A DNA stretch of 64,000 nt from an uncultured Siphonobacter sp. (GTDB lineage Bacteria; Bacteroidota; Bacteroidia; Cytophagales; Spirosomataceae), in assembly GCA_913775095.1 (NCBI GenBank), contig CAJYIW010000019.1, forward strand, positions 124,001 through 188,000. Reading direction: 5' to 3'. The translations under genes were made by a program, and so were the position numbers. The notes under the pieces are model-generated. The model saw nothing but the letters and a program-made list of their open reading frames with translations. It ran no database searches and had not been told where the DNA came from. Of the stretch, positions 43,908 through 54,708 are shown piece after piece. Numbering within the stretch: the stretch's first letter is position 1; every line of letters begins with the position of its first letter.

Positions 43908-45275
43908 ATGAGTATACAGAAACCCAGTCTCCCCCGAGGTACCCGCGATTTTGGCCCGGAACAAATGGTCAAGCGGAATTTTATTTTTGATACCATTCGC
44001 CGCACGTTTCAGAAATACGGTTTTCAGCCTTTAGAAACGCCTACGCTGGAAAACCTGTCCGTACTGATGGGTAAGTACGGCGAAGAGGGCGATCAGCTTC
44101 TGTTTAAAGTATTGAACTCCGGAAACTTCTCGGAAAAAATTCAGTCTTCCGATCTGGAAGAGGGCTATAAAAAATTAACTCCGAAAATTGCCGAGAAAGG
44201 GCTGCGTTATGATCTGACGGTGCCTTTTGCCCGTTACGTGGTCATGAATCGGGGCGAGTTAACCTTTCCCTTCAAACGCTATCAGTTACAGCCCGTATGG
44301 CGGGCCGACCGCCCTCAGAAAGGCCGTTACCGTGAGTTTTATCAGTGCGACGCCGACATCGTAGGAACGGATTCGCTGCTGTGTGAAGCGGAAATCGTGG
44401 CGATGTTACACGAAATTTTCCAGGGACTTTCCATCGAAAACTTTACGATCAAGATCAACAACCGGAAAATTCTGAGTGGCATTGCCGAAGTAATTGGCGT
44501 TGCTGGCCAGGAATCTGTTCTGTTTGTGGCGATTGACAAGCTGGATAAAATCGGCAGGGAAAAGGTAGAAGAGGAGCTTCGGGAGAAAGGTATTTCAGAA
44601 GATTCCATTCAAAAACTGCAACCCTTATTTGCGGACCTGACTTCCAATCAGGAAACGTTTGATAGCCTGAAAATTTGGTTACAGCCCTCGGAGGTTGGAA
44701 TGAAAGGGGTACAGGAGCTGGAGACCGTCTGGCAAATGGTCCAGACCATGGGCCTTTCCGAAGAACAGATCCAGCTGGATATTACCCTGGCCCGTGGGCT
44801 GAGTTATTACACCGGTGCCATTTTTGAAGTAAAAGCCAACGGCGTTCAGATCGGCAGTATCTCCGGCGGTGGCCGTTACGATAACCTCACAGCCGCCTTT
44901 GGCGTACCGAATCTGTCGGGCGTAGGCATCTCACTGGGCGTAGACCGGATTTACGATGTGATGGAAGAGTTGAAGCTTTTTCCTGAAAATCAAAGCGTAA
45001 CGACGAAGTTGCTTTTCACCAATTTCGATGCCCAGGCGGAACTGTATTCATTACCGCTCTTACAGAAAGCTCGTCAGGCGGGTATTAATGCGGAGTTATA
45101 TCCGGACGCTGCCAAGCTTAAAAAGCAGCTGGATTATGCCGACCGTAAGAAAATTCCCTTTGTGGTATTAATTGGTTCGACGGAAATGGAAACGGGAGAG
45201 TTAACCCTGAAAAATATGATCACCGGCGAACAGCAGAAAGTAACCGCCGGGCAGTTACTGGAGCAATTAAAATAA
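43908..45275 (+). CDS. hisS: Histidyl-tRNA synthetase
   Basis: Charges tRNA-His. A 455-residue class II synthetase from the ATG at 43908 (MSIQKPSLPRGTRDFGPEQM), where family members begin; an upstream in-frame ATG adds 19 unlike residues. Motif 1 is near FIFDTIRRTF, motif 2 YQLQPVWRADRPQKGRYREFYQCD, the HisRS-specific ARGLSYYTGAIFE and motif 3 GGGRYDNL with GVGISLGVDRIY. The C-terminal anticodon-binding domain is present (YSLPLLQKARQAG). A terminator follows. Confidence 0.97.
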   Translation: MSIQKPSLPRGTRDFGPEQMVKRNFIFDTIRRTFQKYGFQPLETPTLENLSVLMGKYGEEGDQLLFKVLNSGNFSEKIQSSDLEEGYKKLTPKIAEKGLRYDLTVPFARYVVMNRGELTFPFKRYQLQPVWRADRPQKGRYREFYQCDADIVGTDSLLCEAEIVAMLHEIFQGLSIENFTIKINNRKILSGIAEVIGVAGQESVLFVAIDKLDKIGREKVEEELREKGISEDSIQKLQPLFADLTSNQETFDSLKIWLQPSEVGMKGVQELETVWQMVQTMGLSEEQIQLDITLARGLSYYTGAIFEVKANGVQIGSISGGGRYDNLTAAFGVPNLSGVGISLGVDRIYDVMEELKLFPENQSVTTKLLFTNFDAQAELYSLPLLQKARQAGINAELYPDAAKLKKQLDYADRKKIPFVVLIGSTEMETGELTLKNMITGEQQKVTAGQLLEQLK

Positions 45276-45290
45276 CCAGAATTAAATTTG

Positions 45291-45322
45291 AAAGCGGAGC
45301 GGAAGAAATTCCACTCCGCTTT
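45291..45322. terminator. Bidirectional terminator after hisS
   Basis: AAAGCGGAG (45291-45299) pairs with CTCCGCTTT (45314-45322), with an inner GGAA/TTCC pair and a run of six T. It ends just before the stop of the convergent gene. Confidence 0.85.
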
Positions 45323-45323
45323 T

Positions 45324-46154
45324 TTAATGCCTTCCCTGCAGGGCATATACGCTTTGCAGATGCCGCTTGAAGGAATAGGTATAGCGAAGAGCCAGCCCGA
45401 AGCTCCAGCCGGTGCCGTTGGCAGTTAATTTCGAAGTTTCAGTCTGGACATTGTTTTCAGAATAAGTCAGGTCGGTATAAATCGACGGACGGAATCCCCA
45501 TAGTTTTCTTCCGTAAAAGCCCAGGTCAAATCGGTTGGAAAGTCTTACGTTATATTCAATTCCTACTTCCAGCAAAGGCGTGAGCCGGGTTGCCGTTTGG
45601 GTTTGGCTGACCAGCGAAATGGTATCGGTATGAAATCGTGAGAATCGATACCCTTCCATAATGAATCCGTCGACGTATTTTCCGGAATTGGGAACTAGCC
45701 AGGCTCCCCCGGTAATCCAGAAACCCGCCTTTTCTTTGGGTTTAGTAGTAGAAAAAAGCCTGGCCTTCAGGCGAATGACTGCGGCATTGGACTCATTCTT
45801 AAACGTAAAATCGTAGGGCTGGGGAGCCACCACAAGAGAGAGCTGGTTGTGAATCGCAGCGTGGGAATACCCTGCTTCTGCATGGAATCTATCCTGAAAC
45901 GAATACCCAACAAGGGCAGTCCAGCTTGCTTTGGTAACGGAAGGTCGCGACGTAATCAGTCCACCCAGCGAGCTGGTTAAAACGCCCTGATCGGAACGCA
46001 GAAAGCCTTCCAGTCCAACGTACCAGCGATGTTGCATGGGGTACCCGACAGGATTGACCCGCTGGTGCGGAAGCTCATAATAGGCAGGAAGATCCTGAGC
46101 AGTGGCGATACCCGAACTTAGTATAAACAGTATATAGAAAAACCTGCGTATCAT
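45324..46154 (-). CDS. Outer-membrane beta-barrel-like protein, unknown
   Basis: A 276-residue exported protein with a signal peptide ending ATAQ. The ATG at 46154 follows a TTG of the longer frame. The mature part has alternating aromatic/polar strands (WYVGLEGFLRSD, WTALVGYSFQDRFHAEAGYSHA, WSFGLALRYTYSFK), as in porin-like barrels. No ligand or partner is visible. Confidence 0.75.
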   Translation of the reverse strand: MIRRFFYILFILSSGIATAQDLPAYYELPHQRVNPVGYPMQHRWYVGLEGFLRSDQGVLTSSLGGLITSRPSVTKASWTALVGYSFQDRFHAEAGYSHAAIHNQLSLVVAPQPYDFTFKNESNAAVIRLKARLFSTTKPKEKAGFWITGGAWLVPNSGKYVDGFIMEGYRFSRFHTDTISLVSQTQTATRLTPLLEVGIEYNVRLSNRFDLGFYGRKLWGFRPSIYTDLTYSENNVQTETSKLTANGTGWSFGLALRYTYSFKRHLQSVYALQGRH

Positions 46155-46233
46155 AAACAAAGAAGACTTTGCCTAAGGTTACGCAGGTTTTTCTTAAAAC
46201 GTTACAGTTGGTACCCAAACCAGCAACAAAAAT

Positions 46234-47910
<1,677 letters not shown>

Positions 47911-48109
47911 TCAACAGGTGAATCAAACGAATGATTTTCGGACCCACCTCATAGGTAACGTTGATTACTAAAAAAGAGAGTCCAAAAATGTACATTCACA
48001 CTAATAAATGCAATAAGAAAGTCGAGAGTTTACAAGGCACAGGATATTTTCAGCCTGGAGAAGCTAGTCAGACAGAAATCCGGATGACCTCGGTTCTGAG
48101 CCAGGACTT

Positions 48110-48904
48110 CTACGGAATGCAGATTTGCTCCAGCTCGCTCAGCTCGCCCAGAAAAACGTTATAATCGACTTTTCCTTTGATTCCATTGAGTTTCCCCAGC
48201 TCGGAATACTGCCAGAACCATAATTTTCCGGTAATATCACCAGACAACTGTTCTGAAGAATAATGAGCCAGCCAAAGCGGATATTCGTCAAAATGCCCGC
48301 GAATGAAGCGTTGATAAAAACGGCGATTGGTATAAATAATGGGCATCACGCCGTATTCCTTTTTGACGAGCTGAAGCCAGGTGTCAATATCCCGAATGGT
48401 CTGTTCGTCGGATTTCAGGGGGTGCGAGGACTCCACATCGAGTACGGGAGGTAAATCACCGGATTTCAGCTTCACCGTATTGACAAAATTATCCGCCTGC
48501 TGCACGGGATCCCGCCAGGGAATGAAAAAGTGATACGCCCCAACCCGCAAATGCGTCGCGTGAGCGGCGGCATAATTCGCCTTGAAACGTTTATCCTGAA
48601 TGGTGATGCCTTCGGTAGCTTTAATGAAGACAAACTCCAGCCGGACATTTGCTGCCAGTGGCGATTCATGAATTACCGTCCAGTCAATCTTCCCCTGGTG
48701 TTTGGATACGTCAATGCCATGAACCGGATATTCACTGGGAATGCGAATCTGGGCCGATCGGGAAAACTCCCACTCCAGCTGAGAAGGTCCCCGGTATTTA
48801 AAGTATAGAAAAACACCCATGAGAACCACCAGAAGCAGGCTCCCCAGGGTGAGAAAAATGAAATTTGAAGAAAAGCGGGATTTCTTTTGAGTGGGCATTG
48901 ACAT
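48110..48904 (-). CDS. GH25 lysozyme-like muramidase with N-terminal anchor
   Basis: A 264-residue glycoside hydrolase family 25 protein that cuts the MurNAc-GlcNAc bond. A membrane anchor (about residues 15-33) is followed by the catalytic domain with VHGIDVSKHQGKIDW, FVFIKATEG, VGAYHFF and PPVLDVES; the catalytic acids are the Asp in GIDVS and the pair in LDVE. It would act on peptidoglycan from the periplasmic face. It lies behind the peroxiredoxin gene. The intergenic region holds a heptad array and a hairpin that touches its ATG. Confidence 0.92.
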   Translation of the reverse strand: MSMPTQKKSRFSSNFIFLTLGSLLLVVLMGVFLYFKYRGPSQLEWEFSRSAQIRIPSEYPVHGIDVSKHQGKIDWTVIHESPLAANVRLEFVFIKATEGITIQDKRFKANYAAAHATHLRVGAYHFFIPWRDPVQQADNFVNTVKLKSGDLPPVLDVESSHPLKSDEQTIRDIDTWLQLVKKEYGVMPIIYTNRRFYQRFIRGHFDEYPLWLAHYSSEQLSGDITGKLWFWQYSELGKLNGIKGKVDYNVFLGELSELEQICIP

Positions 48905-48938
48905 AAAAATTGCCGGACAAAAGTACCCGGCAATTTTT
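48905..48938 (-). terminator. Hairpin touching the GH25 start, with a -7 box in the loop
   Basis: A 12-bp perfect stem (48905-48916/48927-48938) ends directly at the GH25 ATG with a T-run, like a terminator of the peroxiredoxin transcript. Its 10-nt loop contains most of TACTTTTG (48918-48925), an exact -7 consensus for GH25. The two roles may overlap. Confidence 0.65.
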
Positions 48939-48985
48939 AGAGTTTTCAGTTTTCAGTGGAGAGTTTTCAGTTTTCTGCGAAAACG
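48938..48985 (-). repeat. Heptad array between prx and GH25
   Basis: On the minus strand: AAAACTG, AAAACTC, TCCACTG, AAAACTG, AAAACTC, TAAAAAT, with an exact 7-bp period. It lies just before the hairpin at 48905. Confidence 0.8.
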
Positions 48986-49013
48986 GCTATCCACTTTAAC
49001 CGGCCATGAATGA

Positions 49014-49649
49014 CTACTTATTGGGCTGAGGAGTAATCCGCAGGTAAGGCTTCACGTGCGTTACCCCTTTAGGGAATTTCTCTTCCAGAGCATCGTTGGA
49101 AACGGCAGGCGTGACAATGACATCCTCGCCATCTTTCCAGTCTGCGGGGGTAGCTACCTGATATTGAGCAGTTAATTGAAGTGAATCAATGACCCGCAGT
49201 AGTTCCTGGAAATTACGACCCGTCGAAGCGGGGTAGGTAAGGGTTAACTTGATTTTTTTATCCGGCCCAATCACAAATACCGAACGAACGGTAGCTTTTT
49301 CACTGGCATTGGGATGAATCATATCGTATAATTCGGCCACTTTCCGATCCGGATCGGCTACAATGGGAAAGTTTACTTCCGTGCCGGTAACGTCCTTGAT
49401 ATCCGGCGTCCAGCGGTTGTGGGATTCCAGATCATCCACGGAGATGGCGATAACCTTCACGCCACGTTTTTCAAAATCACCTTTTAAAAGGGCCGTTCGG
49501 CCTAATTCGGTCGTACAAACGGGAGTAAAATCGGCCGGGTGAGAAAAGAACAAACCCCAGCTATTGCCAAGCCATTCATGAAATTTGATAGGGCCCTGAG
49601 TAGTATCTGCTTCGAAGTCAGGAGCAATGTCTCCAAGTCGTAATGACAT
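49014..49649 (-). CDS. 1-Cys peroxiredoxin (Prx6 type)
   Basis: A 211-residue thiol peroxidase that reduces H2O2 and organic hydroperoxides. The peroxidatic Cys is Cys45 in HPADFTPVCTTELG. There is no second Cys in the usual resolving position. The Prx6-like C-terminal domain (LQLTAQYQVATPADWKDGEDVIVTP) is present. It is likely cytoplasmic. No oxidative-stress regulator is adjacent. Confidence 0.96.
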   Translation of the reverse strand: MSLRLGDIAPDFEADTTQGPIKFHEWLGNSWGLFFSHPADFTPVCTTELGRTALLKGDFEKRGVKVIAISVDDLESHNRWTPDIKDVTGTEVNFPIVADPDRKVAELYDMIHPNASEKATVRSVFVIGPDKKIKLTLTYPASTGRNFQELLRVIDSLQLTAQYQVATPADWKDGEDVIVTPAVSNDALEEKFPKGVTHVKPYLRITPQPNK

Positions 49650-49854
49650 AATTGAAATCAGTTTAAGGTTACATTGAAATGAACGCTCACAAAGGTTGAG
49701 GGTTCGAATGAGATAAACAAGAATAAAAGTCTATTAGTTTGCAAGACTAATAAAAGAATCAAAATAATCGTCTGAGTGAGAAGCTTATTGTAAAAACCGG
49801 ACCACTCCAGAAGGCAAGTCGGGAAAAAAATAAAAAGTTATTTCTGTCAAGTCC

Positions 49855-49885
49855 TTGACAAGGGCTAAAGGAAAGTGCATATTTG
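49855..49885 (+). promoter_or_regulatory. Promoter of the tRNA gene
   Basis: TTGACA at 49855-49860 and CATATTTG at 49878-49885 (one mismatch to TAnnTTTG) lie at promoter-like spacing. The tRNA begins 17 nt later. Confidence 0.55.
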
Positions 49886-49901
49886 CACCCACATTTCAGA
49901 C

Positions 49902-49975
<74 letters not shown>

Positions 49976-49981
49976 CGTGTT

Positions 49982-50019
49982 AAAAAGAGCCTTACAGAAA
50001 TTTCTGTAAGGCTCTTTTT
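49982..50019 (+). terminator. Terminator of the tRNA gene
   Basis: A perfect 38-nt palindrome (two 19-nt halves) beginning with five A and ending with five T, 6 nt after the tRNA. Confidence 0.92.
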
Positions 50020-50181
50020 GTTTTCGCTTCTGCGGGAACGAAGGTTTATTTACCCGGTGACTTCTTCTACTCTGGGCAGACTTTTATAACTTACCGCCCA
50101 ATTCGATTACTATTCCGGCTAAATGCCAGAACATGGTAAGTGTCGTACGAGCATTCTTTTATCTTAGGTTAATTTTCCCGC

Positions 50182-51264
50182 ATGTCCAGCAAGATTTTAC
50201 TTACGGCTGACCAGATGGCCACTTCCAGTACGGGTTTATATCATTTTACTTTGGAATTACTGAAAGAAATAGTAGCCCAGAATTCAGAGAATTATGATTT
50301 GAATTTCCTGGTACCGAGTCGCCTGAAAAATGAAAATCTATTTGGTAAAGGTACGTATCGAACCAGAAGTATTTTTAATAAAATGCTCTGGAAATTAATC
50401 CCTGAATTTGATTTAATTCATTTTACCCAGCAGCACCCAACGTTAATTAAACCCACCAAAATCAGAGGTAAAAAAATACTGACCATCCACGATTTAAATT
50501 ACATGTACGAGTATCCGGAACATTCAACGGAGTACAATAATTTTAAATATCATATTTCAAAGTGGGTAGGAGCAGCCGATCATATTACGGCTATCTCCCA
50601 GTACGCAGCTAATGACATTGCCCGGCATTTAAATTACCCGATTGAGGATATTAAAGTCATTTACAATGGTGTGAATATTCCTCAGATTCCGCAGCAAGAA
50701 ATAGAAAATCATACCCCTAAATTTCGACCGGACCGGCCTTTTCTGTTTACCATTGGGACGGTGATTTCCAAAAAGAATTTTCACGTATTACCGGGAATGA
50801 TGCATCATCTGGATCAGGATCTGATCATTGCCGGTCGCACGGATAACCGGGAATATTACGAGTTGATTCGAACGGAATGCCGGCGATTTGGACTCAACCC
50901 TGACCGGGTGCACCTGGTGGGGGAAATCACGGAGCTGGACAAGCATTGGTATTACAAGCATTGCTCAGGCTTCGTTTTTCCCTCCATTGCCGAAGGCTTT
51001 GGCTTACCTGTTCTGGAAGCGTTTTATTACCAGAAGCCTACCTTTCTTTCCACGCATACGGCCTTACCCGAAATTGGCGGCGACGCGGCCTGGTACTTCC
51101 CCAGCTTTGATCCTGAAGAAATGGCCGAAACGGTCAGGAACGGATTACGTGATTTTGGACAATCGGATAAGGCCGAAAAAGCACGGGAGAGGGTAGAGTT
51201 ATTCTCCTGGAAGAAAGCCGCTTTCGAATACCTGAGTTTATACAAAGAAGTACTTCAGTTATAA
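50182..51264 (+). CDS. Glycosyltransferase family 4 (GT-B)
   Basis: A 360-residue retaining sugar transferase, cytoplasmic or peripheral to the membrane. Typical GT4 features: TIHDLNYMYEYPEH and ITAISQYAANDIARHL (N-terminal), YNGVNIP and the acceptor/donor site region FPSIAEGFGLPVLEAF (about 266), which includes the EX7E motif. Acceptor and donor sugars are unknown. The first third of the gene is clearly more A+T-rich than the last third. It is single, with a shared terminator. Confidence 0.92.
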   Translation: MSSKILLTADQMATSSTGLYHFTLELLKEIVAQNSENYDLNFLVPSRLKNENLFGKGTYRTRSIFNKMLWKLIPEFDLIHFTQQHPTLIKPTKIRGKKILTIHDLNYMYEYPEHSTEYNNFKYHISKWVGAADHITAISQYAANDIARHLNYPIEDIKVIYNGVNIPQIPQQEIENHTPKFRPDRPFLFTIGTVISKKNFHVLPGMMHHLDQDLIIAGRTDNREYYELIRTECRRFGLNPDRVHLVGEITELDKHWYYKHCSGFVFPSIAEGFGLPVLEAFYYQKPTFLSTHTALPEIGGDAAWYFPSFDPEEMAETVRNGLRDFGQSDKAEKARERVELFSWKKAAFEYLSLYKEVLQL

Positions 51265-51266
51265 TT

Positions 51267-51302
51267 AAAAAGGTTCCGTTCATTCATAAACGGAACCTTT
51301 TT
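51267..51302. terminator. Bidirectional terminator
   Basis: A 14-bp perfect stem (51267-51280/51289-51302) with an 8-nt loop, between the convergent glycosyltransferase and bestrophin genes. Confidence 0.9.
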
Positions 51303-51305
51303 TAA

Positions 51306-52265
51306 TTAAAGTACGACCCCATCTTCCGGTACTTTCGGTGCCGGGAAATTCGTGTCCCCTAAATGTTCTTTTACCAGCGTTTCAATTCCTAGACTAATGG
51401 ACGTTAAAGGCGTGCCTTCCGCCCGGTTTTCGAAGGGATCTTCAATGCGTTCGCCGAGTTGATCCAGACATAAAAAGACGAAGGAAATAATGATGGAGAT
51501 GGGGACGCTGGTCCAGCCAATTTCATCCACAAAAACGAAGGGTAATAAAGAAGCGTGAATGAAAACAAAAATCCTGGAAAAGAAACTATACTGGCGGGGA
51601 AAGGGTGTGTTCTTAATGCGTTCACTTCGTCCCTGAATGTTGTTGAATTCGGTCAGGGTTTCGCTGAGTTTAGTAAATCGATAGTCCGTTAACCAGCCTC
51701 TTTTGTAGGCGTACTGCAAGTCTTCTCCCTGTTGATTAATAAGGTAATTGGGCGGGTTATTGGTTTTGGTAAAGGTGCGGTATTCCTGAGGACTTAAAAA
51801 CGATACGGTATCGGAATATTCATTACTTTCTTCGTAAATCTCCTCAACATCTTTGGAAATGTATTTGTTCTGTTTGCGGAGAAACACCCGCAGGGCGTGG
51901 ACAAAAGCCATGTGGCGATGGGCCATCTGCCGTTGAAACTGGCGAACTTCTTCCCGTTCTGGTTCGCTAGCGGGAAGAATCATCGTGAATAGTTCACGCG
52001 TCCAGGCCCGGCTGTAATTGACCAGTAATCCCCAGATTTGCCGGGCCTCCCACCAGCGATCATACGCATTGTTGTTTTTGAATCCGAGGAAGATGGATAA
52101 TGCTGTGCTTAACGCGGTAATGGTGCTGAAGGGCAGGTGAAGGTGAAAGAGATCGTAGTAATCATGGAGAAGATAAACGGTTAAGGACAGAGCAAAGTAA
52201 TAAATCATGCTCTTCCAGGTATAGTGGACGATAATGCTCCACTTTAAATTACGTTGCACAAACAT
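51306..52265 (-). CDS. Bestrophin-family anion channel-like protein
   Basis: A 319-residue membrane protein (UPF0187/bestrophin). The N-terminal helices (IIVHYTWKSMIYYFALSLTV) are followed by the signature LGFKNNNAYDRWWEARQIWG and a C-terminal pair of helices (FIHASLLPFVFVDEIGWTSVPISIIISF) and GERIEDPFENRAEGTPL. Bacterial homologues form pentameric cation-selective channels; eukaryotic ones pass chloride. Ion selectivity here is unknown. It is monocistronic. Confidence 0.94.
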   Translation of the reverse strand: MFVQRNLKWSIIVHYTWKSMIYYFALSLTVYLLHDYYDLFHLHLPFSTITALSTALSIFLGFKNNNAYDRWWEARQIWGLLVNYSRAWTRELFTMILPASEPEREEVRQFQRQMAHRHMAFVHALRVFLRKQNKYISKDVEEIYEESNEYSDTVSFLSPQEYRTFTKTNNPPNYLINQQGEDLQYAYKRGWLTDYRFTKLSETLTEFNNIQGRSERIKNTPFPRQYSFFSRIFVFIHASLLPFVFVDEIGWTSVPISIIISFVFLCLDQLGERIEDPFENRAEGTPLTSISLGIETLVKEHLGDTNFPAPKVPEDGVVL

Positions 52266-52390
52266 ACGTTTACTTCAGAGTTAGTAGATAGTTTTGGAAA
52301 GGTAATCGGGGCCTTATCCTGAAAGGCCTATCTAATAACCCGGCGTGAAATGGAATGTTGTACGAATCTGATTTTAATACTGAGGGCTTA

Positions 52391-52430
52391 CATAAAAATG
52401 CCTCATCCGTTCAGGAGAGGCATTTTTATG
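52391..52430 (-). terminator. Terminator of the S9 peptidase gene
   Basis: A 14-bp perfect stem (52391-52404/52417-52430) with a 12-nt loop and A/T runs at the base. Confidence 0.88.
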
Positions 52431-52451
52431 TAGACGGGTATACGTACCTAC

Positions 52452-54587
52452 TTAGGGTTTCCTGGGCAACAGTTTTCGCTGAAAATAGTCAGCAGTGGCG
52501 TTTCCTGCTTTCAGGGAATTGGCGTGCTTCATCCAGTGATGGGTATCGTTGACGATAATCATCGTTTCCAGTTTCACTCCTTTGGCTTCCAGCCGTTGAA
52601 TCAGGGCCGTACTCTGACTGACTGGAACATTACGATCGTCATCTCCGTGAATGATGAATACGGGAGAAGTCCAGGTGTCCAGATACGCCACTGGAGAAGA
52701 ATTCCAGGCGGTTTTGACGGCTTGTTCGGCATCGGGAGCTTTTTCGTAACGTCCGGGAGTGGTCCACGACAAAATCCGGTCGGTCGTCCAGTCATGAACA
52801 CCGTGTACATCCACTCCGGCCGCAAAGAGCCGGGAGTCTCTGGCCAGAGCTAGGGCGGTTAAATATCCCCCGTACGAACCGCCATAAATTCCGATGCGAC
52901 GGTCATCCACAAAAGACTGAGCAGCCAGCCATTCACCCGCTGCCCTGATGTCGGTATATTCCGAAGCTCCACTCGTGCCGGCCCTCTCGGGCTGGTGAAA
53001 ATCAAATCCGTATCCAATGCCGAGCCGATAGTTGACCGATAAAACCACAAAGCCCAGGCTGGCCAGGTACTGATTGGAAGCGTAGGCATTCGCATAGTAA
53101 TCCGAATAATGCCAGCCGAGCAGCATCTGCCGGGAGGGCCCCCCGTGGACGTAGACAATGGCTGGTTTTTTCGTAGCAGAACTATCCGAAGGCATAAATA
53201 GCTGGCCATGCACCTGGAAACCATCCGCAGTAGTAAAGACGACGGGTTGGGGCGTTACCAGAGACTGCGGAAAAGAGGACGGAATCAGAGATGAACCGAT
53301 TAATCGAATTTCCTGCCCGGAAAGGAACAGGATCGCCGGAAGGGGAGGCCGCTGCGGGCTGGCACTGATCAGGGCTACTGACGAATGATCGCCGGTAATG
53401 ATGGGAGTCCATTCCAGTCCCGTTCCGGGTGTTAGTAGGTTCATGTTAGCCTGATCGACGGATACCTGAGCCGCGTGCCGACGATCAATATCGCGGGTAT
53501 CCGGGCCGGTATTGGCACTGAAGGTGAGTACCTGACCGTTCGGACTAAGATTTACGTGTTCTACCATAAAATTTCCCGGCGTGAGTAAAAGGGGAGTGCC
53601 CCCCGTGTCCGGAATTGAATACAGATGAGGCCAGCCGTCTTCGGAGGACATATAGACAATTCGCTGGTTAGCCGCCCAGTGCAAATTAAATCCGCCGTTG
53701 GTTGTAGGGATCGAACCGGCCAGAGTCTGCGGAGCTTTCCAGAGCTGCGTAGCCTGTCCCGACGTTACATCGGCCACCATAATAGACCAGGGCTGGTGTT
53801 TCCGGGCCAGAATGGAATCAGGAACGCCCCCCGTGCCGGGCATACGGATGAAAACGATCTTTCCGCCATCGGGCGACCACCGCGGGCTGCGGTCACGGGC
53901 AAACGAAGGAGCCACCCAGCGGAGAGGGGTCTGAGCATCGGTATAAACGCCAATGAGGGAGTGATCGCCACGATCCGTTACGAAAACAATTCGGGAACCG
54001 TCAGGAGACCATTCCATGGCATAGGCCCCGCCCCTCACCGTAAATAGATTGGTAGCCGGAGCAGAGCCGTTGATGGGTACCCGCCAGGCCTGGTTGTTTT
54101 TAGTGAAAGCTACTGCATCACTTTGGGGGGAAATAAGGGGGAAATCGCCCTCACTTAGCTTTTTAGGTAGGCCACCCGCAAAGGGGACGGCCCAGATTTC
54201 AACGCGGGGAGCAAAAGGGAGGTTATCAACGTTAACCCCCACACCGGGATCCCAATTAGAACCGTGATCGCCACCCCGGACGTAAACGACCCATTTGCCA
54301 TCGGCTGAAATTGATAAACTACTGAGCTCCTGCCCGTCGTCACTGGTGTAATTGGTGAGTTTGCGGGGCGAATATGCCGGACCTTCCGCCACGTACACAT
54401 TGCGTCGGCCCTGTTCATTAACCGCCCAGGCAATTCGGGAACCCCGGGCAGAGGCGGTAAGGTCGCTGGGGAACGGGTAGGCTTTGACCGCTTCCAGGCT
54501 AAACTGCTGAGCTGAGCAAACCCAGGGGTTGAGAATGAAAAATCCGGCCAGTACCAGGCCAGTTCGAAGGCGGGAAAGAAGTGACAT
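52452..54587 (-). CDS. Secreted S9 family peptidase (prolyl oligopeptidase-like)
   Basis: A 711-residue exported peptidase. A signal peptide follows the ATG at 54587 (MSLLSRLRTGLVLAGF..CSAQQ); the frame is open to 54614, but that adds residues before the signal. The beta-propeller (about 40-400) has WD/TolB-like blades such as YAMEWSPDGSRIVFVTD and PRWSPDGGKIVFIRM. The catalytic domain has GGSYGGY (Ser), VFIIHGDDDRNVP (Asp) and NDTHHWM (His). It probably clips peptides in the periplasm. It is divergent from the radical-SAM gene. Confidence 0.94.
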   Translation of the reverse strand: MSLLSRLRTGLVLAGFFILNPWVCSAQQFSLEAVKAYPFPSDLTASARGSRIAWAVNEQGRRNVYVAEGPAYSPRKLTNYTSDDGQELSSLSISADGKWVVYVRGGDHGSNWDPGVGVNVDNLPFAPRVEIWAVPFAGGLPKKLSEGDFPLISPQSDAVAFTKNNQAWRVPINGSAPATNLFTVRGGAYAMEWSPDGSRIVFVTDRGDHSLIGVYTDAQTPLRWVAPSFARDRSPRWSPDGGKIVFIRMPGTGGVPDSILARKHQPWSIMVADVTSGQATQLWKAPQTLAGSIPTTNGGFNLHWAANQRIVYMSSEDGWPHLYSIPDTGGTPLLLTPGNFMVEHVNLSPNGQVLTFSANTGPDTRDIDRRHAAQVSVDQANMNLLTPGTGLEWTPIITGDHSSVALISASPQRPPLPAILFLSGQEIRLIGSSLIPSSFPQSLVTPQPVVFTTADGFQVHGQLFMPSDSSATKKPAIVYVHGGPSRQMLLGWHYSDYYANAYASNQYLASLGFVVLSVNYRLGIGYGFDFHQPERAGTSGASEYTDIRAAGEWLAAQSFVDDRRIGIYGGSYGGYLTALALARDSRLFAAGVDVHGVHDWTTDRILSWTTPGRYEKAPDAEQAVKTAWNSSPVAYLDTWTSPVFIIHGDDDRNVPVSQSTALIQRLEAKGVKLETMIIVNDTHHWMKHANSLKAGNATADYFQRKLLPRKP

Positions 54588-54679
54588 ACGTTGAAAAGAG
54601 AGCAGGTTTACCATGGGTAGCTTAAAGATAGTAATTAATTGGAATCAATTTCCTGCTGTTTCGTTAGCTCTGAAAAACG

Positions 54680-54687
54680 TACCTTTG
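54680..54687 (+). promoter_or_regulatory. -7 promoter element of the radical-SAM gene
   Basis: TACCTTTG, exact consensus, with TTTC at 54659-54662 as a possible -33 element. It lies downstream of the ATG of a longer frame (54613), so it argues for the TTG start at 54709. Confidence 0.7.
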
Positions 54688-54708
54688 CAGGGCCAACGTA
54701 GCAGCACC

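Noticed and set aside
54613-54708. ATG start for the radical-SAM protein
   Set aside because: An exact -7 promoter box lies inside this stretch and the added residues have no family likeness.
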